This document shows, piece by piece, positions 24,774 to 32,591 of a stretch of DNA of 64,000 nucleotides. Made by a program: the position numbers and the translations under genes. Under the pieces are notes generated by a model, which worked only from the letters and a program-made list of their open reading frames with translations, made no database searches and was not told where the DNA came from. The DNA lies in assembly GCA_022828145.1 (NCBI GenBank), contig JAJEJA010000073.1, forward strand, positions 1 through 64,000. The letters are read 5' to 3'. This stretch comes from Candidatus Poribacteria bacterium. Lineage in GTDB: Bacteria; Poribacteria; WGA-4E; WGA-3G. Within the stretch, counting starts at the first letter, position 1; each line of letters begins with the position of its first letter.

Positions 24774-24842
24774 TAACGTGAGTTTGATAATTATGCAATA
24801 TTCATTGTAAGTTATTTGTTCTGATTTATCAAACTCACGTTA
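24774..24842. repeat. Short family C element upstream of ribH
   Basis: A 69 bp deletion derivative: TAACGTGAGTTTGATAA, about 35 bp of the interior (ATGCAATATTCATTGTAAG), then TTATCAAACTCACGTTA. It lies between ribBA and ribH, inside the operon. Confidence 0.85.
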
Positions 24843-24856
24843 TGGTAGAATATTGT

Positions 24857-26074
24857 TTATAGGAGATGTCCGAGTTTCGTTCGTTTCGTCTGCAAATAAT
24901 TCTGATTATAACAGTTTGGTGTTGTCTGTAAAGGGATCTGTTCAACGATTTCCAACCCGTATCCTGATAGTCCTTTGACTTTTTGAGGGTTGTTCGTCAT
25001 GAGTTGCATCTTTTTCACACCTAAATCAACGAGTATCTGTGCCCCGATTCCGTAATCTCTTAGATCCGGTGGATATCCGAGCCTTTCGTTTGCTTCGACT
25101 GTGTCAAGTCCTTCATTATCTTGTAGGCTATATGCTCGGATTTTGTCTTTGAGTCCCATGCCTCTGCCTTCTTGCCGCATATAAAGTAGCACGCCTCTTT
25201 CCTCTTTCTCAATGTTTCCGAGTGCGATTTTTAGCTGCTCACCGCAGTCGCAGCGCAGCGAGCCGAAAACATCACCTGTCAAACATTGTGAGTGAACCCT
25301 AACTAAGATGGGACCTTTATCGCGGATTTTTCCTTTGGTTAAAGCGATGTGGGTTTCTGTTGAATCACTCGGTGCTGGTGTGCCATCAACGTTACTTTCG
25401 TAAGCGTGGAGTTTGAATTCCCCATGCACAGTCGGAATTGCTGCAGTTGAGACTTTTTTGATAAGCGTTTCAGTGCGTCTACGGTATGCAATGAGGTCAG
25501 AAATGGTAATGATTTTTAAATTGTGTTCTTGTGCAAATTTGAATAGTTCGGGGACACGTGCCATGCTACCATCATCGTTCAATACTTCACAGAGAACGCC
25601 TGCGGGATATAACCCTGCGAGTCTTGCTAAATCCACTGTCGCTTCCGTATGTCCTGCGCGCCTGAGAACACCGCCGGGTTTCGCTTCTAATGGAAAGATG
25701 TGTCCTGGCCGTACAAAATCGGTTGGTACAGCATCTTCATCAACGAATTTTTTGATAGTATATGCGCGTTCCTGTGCTGAAATCCCGGTAGTAACTTCCT
25801 TCGCATCTATCGTGACAGTAAATGCAGTTTGCATCTGTGCGGTGTTGTCTACCACCATTGGATAAAGCTGCAGGTCAGTGAGCCGTTCGGAACAGGTTGG
25901 TAGACAGATTAACCCGCGTCCGTATTTTGCCATAAAGTTGATTGATTCAGGTGTTACCTTTTCCGCCGCCATGATCAGGTCACCCTCATTTTCGCGGTCG
26001 GGTTCATCAACGACGATAATCATCTCACCGTCTTTAATAGCTGAGATTGCATCGGGAATGGTACTAAATTCCAT
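24857..26074 (-). CDS. ribBA: Bifunctional RibBA (DHBP synthase / GTP cyclohydrolase II)
   Basis: A 405-residue fusion. Residues 1-200 are 3,4-dihydroxy-2-butanone-4-phosphate synthase (DEPDRENEGDLIMAAEKVTPE, RPGHIFPLEAKPGGVLRRAGHTEATVDLARLAG, LCEVLNDDGSMAR). Residues 205-400 are GTP cyclohydrolase II with the zinc ligands in SQCLTGDVFGSLRCDCGEQL and the catalytic RQEGRGMGL region, then GAQILVDLGV and TNNPQKVKGLSGYGL. It makes both riboflavin precursors. It lies 24 bases after ribE. Confidence 0.97.
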   Translation of the reverse strand: MEFSTIPDAISAIKDGEMIIVVDEPDRENEGDLIMAAEKVTPESINFMAKYGRGLICLPTCSERLTDLQLYPMVVDNTAQMQTAFTVTIDAKEVTTGISAQERAYTIKKFVDEDAVPTDFVRPGHIFPLEAKPGGVLRRAGHTEATVDLARLAGLYPAGVLCEVLNDDGSMARVPELFKFAQEHNLKIITISDLIAYRRRTETLIKKVSTAAIPTVHGEFKLHAYESNVDGTPAPSDSTETHIALTKGKIRDKGPILVRVHSQCLTGDVFGSLRCDCGEQLKIALGNIEKEERGVLLYMRQEGRGMGLKDKIRAYSLQDNEGLDTVEANERLGYPPDLRDYGIGAQILVDLGVKKMQLMTNNPQKVKGLSGYGLEIVEQIPLQTTPNCYNQNYLQTKRTKLGHLL

Positions 26075-26098
26075 AAATCTGTCTCCACCTTGCGTTTT

Positions 26099-26743
26099 TT
26101 AGGCATACCCATGTTTTTGTAGGTAGTTTAAATCTATTGTATTGACAGGTGTTTTCTGATTCTGTATTAACGTTTCTATGTAACGTGCCATAACATCTAC
26201 CTCAATATTGACAACGTCCCCTACCCGCTTATTGCCCAGGGTTGTAACATTTAAGGTATGCGGAATGAGTGTCACTTCGAATTTGTTGTCAGGAACATTA
26301 GAAATCGTTAAACTCACGCCATCGACAGCAATTGAACCTTTATAGGCTATGTAAGGTCTAACATTTTGGCTGACTGTGACCTGCATAATGGACGAAGAAC
26401 CTTCTCTTTTCCATCCACTGATAGTGGCAATTTCGTCAACATGTCCTAAAACAAGATGTCCTCCCAGTCGGTCTCCTAATCTAAGTGACCGTTCCAGGTT
26501 GACAGGTGTGCCGACTCTACATGAGCGTAACGTAGTCCTGCGACATGTTTCTTCGCTAATGTCAGTGATAAATCCATCTTCATTGCGTTCGCGTACTGTT
26601 AGACAAGGGCCGTTAACTGCGATACTATCACCTACCTGTGTATCTTCCATCACATTCTCGGCATTGATTTTGATAGTAAGACCGCTGGATTTTGTATGTA
26701 CTTCGGTGATCGTTCCGATTTCTTCAATGATTCCGGTAAACAT
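26099..26743 (-). CDS. ribE: Riboflavin synthase alpha subunit
   Basis: A 214-residue protein with two lumazine-binding repeats: MFTGIIEEIGTI at the start, GDSIAVNGPCLTV in the first and GSIAVDGVSLTIS in the second; GGHLVLGHVDEIATI joins them. It dismutates two lumazines into riboflavin. Its start overlaps the 3' end of ribD by 20 bases, so translation is probably coupled. Confidence 0.96.
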   Translation of the reverse strand: MFTGIIEEIGTITEVHTKSSGLTIKINAENVMEDTQVGDSIAVNGPCLTVRERNEDGFITDISEETCRRTTLRSCRVGTPVNLERSLRLGDRLGGHLVLGHVDEIATISGWKREGSSSIMQVTVSQNVRPYIAYKGSIAVDGVSLTISNVPDNKFEVTLIPHTLNVTTLGNKRVGDVVNIEVDVMARYIETLIQNQKTPVNTIDLNYLQKHGYA

Positions 26744-27845
26744 TATTTGTCAAATACCCTTCAATTAACAGATCGCGTTCAAATTGCGTGACTGTAAGTT
26801 GTTCTAATTCAGGTGCTTCTGTCAGATGCTTTATGCCTTCACCGTCAAATACGCCGCGTGCTTCTTTTCCTCCGATAAGTTTCGGAGCAATAAAACACAG
26901 GAGCTTATCCACAATCTCTGAAGAGAGTGCGCTTGCGTTGACCTTTCCGCCTCCTTCAACCAAAACACTTGTTATACCGCGCTCCCCTAATAACGCCATC
27001 AATGATTTAAAACAGACCTGGCCATCTTTTTCAGGTATAACGAAGACTTCTGCTCCTGCTTCTTTTAGAGCCGCTATGTTTTTCTTAGAAGCATTAGGTG
27101 TAACAGCAATAATGACATCTGCATCACTCTGAGAGTTAATGACTCTTGCATCAGGAGGTGTGCGTCCGTGTGAATCTAATATAATACGTGTTGCGTCTTT
27201 TCCCTGTTTGTCTGTTAATCTTGTCGTTAATGCTGGATTATCACTGATAACGGTTCCGATTCCGACTAATATTGCGTCTACTTCATCACGTATTTTATGA
27301 ACTCGGTGTCTTGATTCGGGTGATGTTATCCATTGCGATTCACCTGTTGCAGTTGCGATTTTTCCATCAAGGCTCATTGCCGTTTTGAGTATTACGAAAG
27401 GGTATCCTGTTTTGATGTATTTTATGTAGATTTCGTTTAGTTTCTCTGCTGCATCTTGACACAAACCGATGTTAGTTTCTACTCCTGATTTTTCTAATAT
27501 TTTTATACCTTTCCCCGCGACTTTAGGATTCGGGTCTTCGTGTGCAATATATACCTTTGCGATTTCGGCATTCAGGATCGCGTCCGTACAGGGGGGTGTT
27601 CGTCCTGAATGGCAACACGGTTCAAGGTTGACATAGAGTGTAGCACCTTTTGCGTTTTCTTGTGCTGCGCGTAATGCATGTATCTCTGCGTGCGGTTCAC
27701 CTGCTTTTTGATGATATCCTTCGCCTACGATTTTTCCTCCATTGACTATCACCGCGCCGACATAGGGATTTGGACTTGTTCGTCCTCTTCCGTATTCCGC
27801 TAAAGTTATGGAGCGTTTCATAAATACTATGTGTGTGTTATGCAT
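26724..27845 (-). CDS. ribD: Bifunctional riboflavin biosynthesis deaminase/reductase RibD
   Basis: A 373-residue fusion. The N-terminal deaminase (1-145) has the zinc site HAEIHAL (about residue 53) and EPCCHSGRTPPC (about 77-88). The C-terminal reductase (about 150-370) has ILKTAMSLDGKIATATGESQWITS, DAILVGIGTVISDNPALTTR and LVEGGGKVNASAL. First gene of ribD-ribE-ribBA-ribH. The leader of only about 65 bases has no room for an FMN riboswitch and shows none of its conserved elements. Confidence 0.96.
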   Translation of the reverse strand: MHNTHIVFMKRSITLAEYGRGRTSPNPYVGAVIVNGGKIVGEGYHQKAGEPHAEIHALRAAQENAKGATLYVNLEPCCHSGRTPPCTDAILNAEIAKVYIAHEDPNPKVAGKGIKILEKSGVETNIGLCQDAAEKLNEIYIKYIKTGYPFVILKTAMSLDGKIATATGESQWITSPESRHRVHKIRDEVDAILVGIGTVISDNPALTTRLTDKQGKDATRIILDSHGRTPPDARVINSQSDADVIIAVTPNASKKNIAALKEAGAEVFVIPEKDGQVCFKSLMALLGERGITSVLVEGGGKVNASALSSEIVDKLLCFIAPKLIGGKEARGVFDGEGIKHLTEAPELEQLTVTQFERDLLIEGYLTNNVYRNH

Positions 27846-27910
27846 AGGATTGTAACACCTACAACACTATTCCTTTAATAAGTATACCACATTTTCAGTA
27901 CAATTGAAAA

Positions 27911-28396
27911 TCATTTTAGTGACTTCAGACAATCGATGAGTTCTGTCTGGTCAACCCTATCAAACTGATGTGATCCGATATACATATACCGGACAATGCC
28001 GAGCATGTCAATGATGAAGGTTGCTGGTCGTGCAATGTTGTATGCTTCAAAGCTGAGCCAGTGATATACGCCATAACTTTTGATAACGCTACGATCTTTA
28101 TCTACTAATAGGGGGAAGGTAATACCGTTACGTTCAGCGAAACCGCGTAATTCCCGGGGCCACTGTCCTGCAATAGCTAACGGTGTTGCGTTATGTGTTG
28201 CATAATCCTCAACGTGTTCTTGTACAGCAGCCAACTGGCGGCGGCTATTGGGTCACCATGTGCCTCTGAAGAAGGTCAGAATTACGTGCTGTTCTTCCTT
28301 AAAGGATTCAAGTGTCACTATCTGCCGACGATGTGATGGCAGTGAGAATAGTGGTGCTGTATCACCAATGTTTAGGATTTTGTTTTGTCTTGGCAT
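27911..28396 (-). CDS. Peroxiredoxin-like selenoprotein (in-frame TGA as selenocysteine)
   Basis: Reading through one TGA (28253-28255) gives a continuous 161-residue AhpC/TSA-like protein: NIGDTAPLFSLPSHRRQIVTL, then ILTFFRGTW-[TGA]-PNSRRQLAAVQEHV, then FPLLVDKDRSVIKSYGVYHW and RPATFIIDMLGIVRYMYIGS. In cysteine homologues this place reads FRGxWCPxCRRQL, so the TGA replaces exactly the redox-active Cys and the second Cys is Ser (UxxS). The two halves are in the same frame. A stem-loop with apical AGTT lies 16 bases after the TGA, fitting the bacterial SECIS model. The protein probably reduces peroxides or is a thiol oxidoreductase. The start is the ATG at 28396; no clear ribosome site. Without selenium it would be truncated at 47 residues. 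Confidence 0.82.
28224..28245 (-). promoter_or_regulatory. Putative bacterial SECIS stem-loop
   Basis: On the minus strand, starting 8 bases after the TGA: GCCGCCGCC-AGTT-GGCTGCTGT folds as a stem of seven pairs with two C.U mismatches and a four-base loop AGTT. The loop starts 17 bases after the TGA and has G at its second position, both as required by the published bacterial SECIS pattern (G in the first two loop bases, 16-37 base distance). Confidence 0.55.
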
Positions 28397-28442
28397 GGTG
28401 GTATTTTCGCATAAATACGGGATTGTGTCAAGTGTGAAAGAT

Positions 28443-28720
28443 GGGTGTGTAAAGTTTCTGTTCCTTGTCTGAACCAGGATTTTCAAGATTTCCAGGATAA
28501 GACTCCTTCGATTAGATGAAGCGGGTGTGTAAGTATTTTGTCACTTTATTTGTCTGAATCGCGGATTACACGGAGGACGCGGAGGACGCGGAAGGGGTTT
28601 CTGGATCATTATGTGTCTTTGATCGGTTACAAAGCAGCAGAATCTGGAAGAATGTTGCTCAAAGATGCACAATCTAACAGAATGTGCTACAAAGAAAGGC
28701 ACAATCTGGAAGCATGTTAA
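28443..28720. repeat. Intergenic patch of mixed dispersed repeats
   Basis: Contains GGGTGTGTAAAGTT (28443-28456; recurs inverted at 44050-44064 and 51812-51825), CTTGTCTGAACCAGGATTTT with mirrored CCAGGATAAG, GGGTGTGTAAGTATTTTGTC at about 28523, TGTCTGAATCGCGGATTAC with GGAGGACGCGGAGGACGCGG at about 28551-28590, and two family B repeats at about 28667-28716. No gene seen between the redoxin and the beta-helix protein. Confidence 0.6.
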
Positions 28721-28787
28721 TTATTGACGAAGGTGTTGGCTAAATGAACAGTGTTCTTATTGAATGACACTGGTGGTTCTAAATCTC

Positions 28788-28816
28788 TTGACATATTCGT
28801 GATTTTGTGATAAAAC
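28788..28816 (+). promoter_or_regulatory. Possible promoter giving a leaderless transcript
   Basis: TTGACA at 28788-28793 with TAAAAC at 28811-28816 after 17 bases (or GATAAA at 28809 after 15). Transcription would begin at about 28823, the A of the start ATG of the beta-helix gene; no ribosome binding site precedes that ATG. Confidence 0.4.
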
Positions 28817-28822
28817 AATGAT

Positions 28823-29899
28823 ATGAAAAATATACGAAGTATTATACAAAATATTATACGACATAAGGGCGTTTACATTATCAGTATTATCAGTTTCTAT
28901 CTTGTATGTCAGGGGTGTGCATTAAATCCTAATACAGGGGGTTCAACGTCTGGTATTATAGAAAAGACTGGAACACTCACTGAAAATGAGGTGTGGGATG
29001 GTCGGATCTATATCACTGGCACTGTTATCGTACCAGAAGGGATTAATCTGACAATTCGTGCAGGAACAATCGTTGGATTTGAAACTTATGATGAACCGAG
29101 TAGTCTGATTGTTCAAGGTGAACTCTATGCGGAGGGGGCACCGAACAGAATGATAGTATTCGGATCATTAGGTAAACAGCAACAATTAACTAAAAAAGAG
29201 ACAGATACTGCTCCGACACAACAGAACATCAAAGAGATCTTTGGACAGAAACCCAGATCACCAATTGGTACTTCCACACCATCAATGAATGCACTGCCTC
29301 CAAAGGCGGGAGATTGGGATAGTATCATCATTGAAGCACAAAGTCCAAACAGTCGTTTCACGTATTGCCGTATTCAACATGCTACTAACGGGATCATAGC
29401 TAAGACCGATAATGTCCAGATAGAAAATTGTCTTTTCAGCGATAACAATATTGGTGTGCTGTGTGAAAATGCGAATCCAACTATTTCAGCAAACGAGTTT
29501 AATAGGAACGGTACTGGGGCACAGTTTGGAGGGGCTGCAGCACCAGAGGTAGAATTCAATGCGTTTACTGCTAATCGCTTTGGCATTGTTTGTGAAGATG
29601 ATTCACGTCCGAGGATAAGTAAGAATAACATTAGATCTAACTATGAAAATGCAATTACGTGTTATTCTACGTCCTCTCCTGAGGTAGTATCTAATAATAT
29701 CACACAGAATATGGGGTGGGCAGTATACGATGGTGGAAGACTCAGAGACAATTATATAAGCGGTAACAAACAGGTAGGACCTAATGTTACAGAACAGAGC
29801 ATAAGCACACAGAGCGATCAGTTCTATAGTGTAGATGAGGTATTTGATCCGAGAACAACACCGGTTGCCGAGGCGGGAGTCCCGCAGGATAACTTTTAG
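28823..29899 (+). CDS. Right-handed beta-helix lipoprotein
   Basis: A 358-residue protein with a lipoprotein signal (basic start, YIISIISFYLVCQGC lipobox at about 30). The body shows parallel beta-helix (NosD/pectate-lyase-like, DUF1565-type) repeats: VWDGRIYITGTVIVPEGINLTIRAGTIVGF, TYCRIQHATNGI, IENCLFSDNNIGVLCENANPTISANEFNRNGTG, VEFNAFTANRFGIVCEDDSRPRISKNNIRSN, EVVSNNITQN. Such folds bind or cut carbohydrates at the cell surface; no catalytic residues can be assigned. It ends 4 bases before the UbiA-family gene. Confidence 0.85.
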   Translation: MKNIRSIIQNIIRHKGVYIISIISFYLVCQGCALNPNTGGSTSGIIEKTGTLTENEVWDGRIYITGTVIVPEGINLTIRAGTIVGFETYDEPSSLIVQGELYAEGAPNRMIVFGSLGKQQQLTKKETDTAPTQQNIKEIFGQKPRSPIGTSTPSMNALPPKAGDWDSIIIEAQSPNSRFTYCRIQHATNGIIAKTDNVQIENCLFSDNNIGVLCENANPTISANEFNRNGTGAQFGGAAAPEVEFNAFTANRFGIVCEDDSRPRISKNNIRSNYENAITCYSTSSPEVVSNNITQNMGWAVYDGGRLRDNYISGNKQVGPNVTEQSISTQSDQFYSVDEVFDPRTTPVAEAGVPQDNF

Positions 29900-29903
29900 T
29901 CTT

Positions 29904-30839
29904 ATGAGTCGTATCAAAGCTTATCTTGAACTTATTCGTTATCCTCTTTTTGCTATTCCGATTGTTGCGACGCTTCCGGGTGCGCTTATAGCCAGTGATG
30001 GACAATTGACGTGGCGTGTGGTAGCAGCACTTCTGATTGCACTATTCGGTTACTTCGCGGGTATGATAAAGAATGACTACTTTCATCGTGAAACAGATGC
30101 GTATACAAATCCTAATCGTCCGTTACCATCCCATCGGTTAACTCCGCGTCAAGCATTAGTACCTGCAAGTGTAATTTATGCTACCTGTGTTATCTGCGGT
30201 TTCTTGCTCAGTATCAAAGCGGGTTTGTTGGTGATGGCATTGGTTGCCATTTCACACCTTTACAATGCATTTTTCAAGGCGAAAGGTATCTTAGGAAGTC
30301 TAACGTTACCGTTAGGTATTGGACTATTAAACATTTTCGGTGCCTTGGTGGTAATTGGCAACAACCCGGGCAACATCCCGCGTTTAGTATGGTATGCTTT
30401 TGGTGCAACTACGTTATACGATCTGGGTACGCATATCACAACTACGTTTAAGGACATCTCACGCGACGAGAAGCACGGCATAATGACGACACCGATCCAA
30501 TTGGGTATACGTCCGGCACTTTTATTGTCTGCTTTTGCGACGGTTCTTGCTTTTGCAGTTGCCCTTCTACCGTATTGGTTAGAACCACTTGAGCAGAAGA
30601 CGTATGCGGTTTGGGTTATCCTTGGATTGCTTGCAGTCGTAATTACACGAGTTCCACTCTATTTACGACCGACTGAGAAGAACGGATATTTTGCGTTGAA
30701 GGGTTCAATGATCGGTTCTATTCTCTTTTTTCCGTGTCTGATTGGGGTAAAGTTGTCTGTTGTTGTCTGTGGTGCTGTGATTTTACCGTTGCTTTTTGTT
30801 ACGATGCTATTGCTGAGAACATCAAGCCAAGAGGTATAA
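29904..30839 (+). CDS. UbiA-family prenyltransferase
   Basis: A 311-residue integral membrane protein with about eight or nine hydrophobic helices. The first Asp-rich motif is in IKNDYFHRETDAYTNPNRPLPSHRLT (NDxxDxxxD with Arg-Pro-Leu-Pro, classic UbiA) and the second in FKDISRDEKHGIMTTPIQLG. It attaches a prenyl chain to an aromatic or sugar acceptor; the acceptor is unknown. The ATG at 29904 gives the natural start MSRIKAYLELIRYPL; the open frame extends 23 codons upstream over the previous gene. Tightly spaced with the beta-helix gene, so cotranscription is likely. Confidence 0.9.
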   Translation: MSRIKAYLELIRYPLFAIPIVATLPGALIASDGQLTWRVVAALLIALFGYFAGMIKNDYFHRETDAYTNPNRPLPSHRLTPRQALVPASVIYATCVICGFLLSIKAGLLVMALVAISHLYNAFFKAKGILGSLTLPLGIGLLNIFGALVVIGNNPGNIPRLVWYAFGATTLYDLGTHITTTFKDISRDEKHGIMTTPIQLGIRPALLLSAFATVLAFAVALLPYWLEPLEQKTYAVWVILGLLAVVITRVPLYLRPTEKNGYFALKGSMIGSILFFPCLIGVKLSVVVCGAVILPLLFVTMLLLRTSSQEV

Positions 30840-30848
30840 AGGATAGTT

Positions 30849-30993
30849 TAACGTGAGTTTGATAAATGTAGCGCAAACTTTCCAGTTTGCGAAAATGTGC
30901 CACAAACTGAAAGTTTGTGCTACAATGCACGCCTCCCAGACACGAAAATGGCGTAAGTGAACGCAACCGAAATGATTAATCAAACTGCCGTTA
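30849..30993. repeat. Inverted-repeat element, family C copy 6
   Basis: Starts TAACGTGAGTTTGATAAATG, contains the GTAGCGCAAACTTTCCAGTTTG...TTTGTGCTAC mirror module seen in the 20106-20226 copy plus about 50 extra bases, and ends with the degenerate AATCAAACTGCCGTTA. Confidence 0.8.
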
Positions 30994-31027
30994 GTTTACT
31001 TTTAATTCTGATTTATGGGGATATTTT

Positions 31028-32473
31028 ATGAAGAACATCGTTTTACTTATTACGGATACTTTTCGTTATGACAATCTTGGTGAAAGGGCAGATAAACCTA
31101 TTCGGACACCAATGTTAGACAAATTTGAGGCGGAACGTGCAACTGCCATTGACAAGTTCTATATGAGCAGTTTTCCGACAATACCGCATCGGACTGATGT
31201 GGCAACTGGTACTTTGGGATGGCCCCACTATGGATGGCAAGCAATTGACCTAAGCGGACCTAATCATATCGGTAGACTCTTAGCTGGTCAGGGGTATGCG
31301 ACTCAACTTATCTGCGATTGTCCGCATCTGTTCAATGCGCGTTTCCAACAAGGATTTCATGCTGCGTTCCAACATCGTGGTCAAGAGGGAGACAAACCGT
31401 TACTTCACCTGAATGATGAGATTAAGACCGTCATGCCAGATGATAAGACCCGTCCAAATCCTTCTTTCCGTGGCAATACTTTACCGAATACACACCGTTG
31501 GACAAACAGATACTATGAATATGAAGCCGAGACGTTTTCTGGTAGAACATCGGAGTCTGCTATACGTTTTTTAGAGGAGAACTATCGTTCGGGTCCATTC
31601 CTTCTATGGGTGGACTTCTTTGATCCGCACGAACCGTGGGATCCACCTGAATATATTGTCAAACGGTATGATCCAACCTACTCAGGACCTCCCATGTTAC
31701 ATCCGAACTATGGTCGCTCATCTATCTATACTGATGCTGAGTTACATAATCTTTGGGCACACTATGCGGGTGAATCTGAGTTGGTTGATAGACATATTGG
31801 TCGTATCCTTGAAAAAGTTGAGGATCTTGAGCTTTGGGATGATACGCTTGTTGTGGTGATGTCTGATCACGGCATGTCTATTGGAGAACACGAAAGAACG
31901 GGGAAATCAAACATTGACTCAGAAGATCCGAGATATTGGCCAACCTATCCTGAAATAAACCATGAGATGTTTTTAATTGCTGGTGGGGATGTGCCGCAAG
32001 GAAAGGGTCTTGATTTAATAGCACAACCGATGGATATTTTACCGACACTGTGTGATTTGGCTGGCGTTTCTCTTGATCCGCCTAAACCGTTTGAGGGACG
32101 TTCATTCGCTGACGCACTCTTGAGTGGCGATACACAGCATAGAGAATATGCGGTAACCGGTACCCACATCGGCGCGCGAAATGGAACAGTGCCACGGCGA
32201 GCGACAACACCGCTCCTTGTTACTGAGCGATGGGGATATGCACCTGTCGGTGCAGATGGTTCACCCGAACTGTTTGATCTCACAACTGATCGGCTGGCAA
32301 CGCATAATCTTGCGCCGGACAATAAAGACCTTGTATCTGAATTGCATCAACTTTTTATTGCACATCTCTTAGAGCATAATGCACCTGAGGGATTTCTCGC
32401 TTTGTGGAAGGAATCGCCTACAGGTGATGGTAAAGGAAAGTGGGCAATTGACTATCCTGAAGATGATAAGTAG
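31028..32473 (+). CDS. Sulfatase-like alkaline-phosphatase-superfamily hydrolase with Thr nucleophile
   Basis: A 481-residue protein. The fold signature is clear: metal Asp in VLLITDTFRYDNLG (D10), DFFDPHEPWDPP, and metal ligands in VVVMSDHGMSIGEHERTGKSN, with a C-terminal sulfatase-type subdomain. In sulfatases the nucleophile is a formylglycine made from Cys or Ser in C/S-x-P-x-R; here the aligned segment is T51-I-P-H-R55, so the nucleophile would be Thr, as in phosphatases and phosphoglycerate mutases of the superfamily. It is therefore unlikely to be a classical sulfatase and may cut phosphodiesters or phosphonate esters. No signal peptide, so cytoplasmic. Confidence 0.85.
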   Translation: MKNIVLLITDTFRYDNLGERADKPIRTPMLDKFEAERATAIDKFYMSSFPTIPHRTDVATGTLGWPHYGWQAIDLSGPNHIGRLLAGQGYATQLICDCPHLFNARFQQGFHAAFQHRGQEGDKPLLHLNDEIKTVMPDDKTRPNPSFRGNTLPNTHRWTNRYYEYEAETFSGRTSESAIRFLEENYRSGPFLLWVDFFDPHEPWDPPEYIVKRYDPTYSGPPMLHPNYGRSSIYTDAELHNLWAHYAGESELVDRHIGRILEKVEDLELWDDTLVVVMSDHGMSIGEHERTGKSNIDSEDPRYWPTYPEINHEMFLIAGGDVPQGKGLDLIAQPMDILPTLCDLAGVSLDPPKPFEGRSFADALLSGDTQHREYAVTGTHIGARNGTVPRRATTPLLVTERWGYAPVGADGSPELFDLTTDRLATHNLAPDNKDLVSELHQLFIAHLLEHNAPEGFLALWKESPTGDGKGKWAIDYPEDDK

Positions 32474-32591
32474 TTGATTTGGACAGGATAGCCTTAATCA
32501 ATACCTGTCGCCAGTTAATATTTTAGTGGCGCTTCGCTCTACCTGACCTACAAAGAAGACTTGACAAAACAATAGTGTGATTGGAAAGAAA

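Noticed and set aside
27846-27910. FMN riboswitch upstream of ribD
   Set aside because: The gap is about 65 bases and has none of the conserved RFN-element boxes.
31175-31195. Formylglycine sulfatase signature in the hydrolase
   Set aside because: The segment reads T-I-P-H-R, with no Cys or Ser at the nucleophile position.
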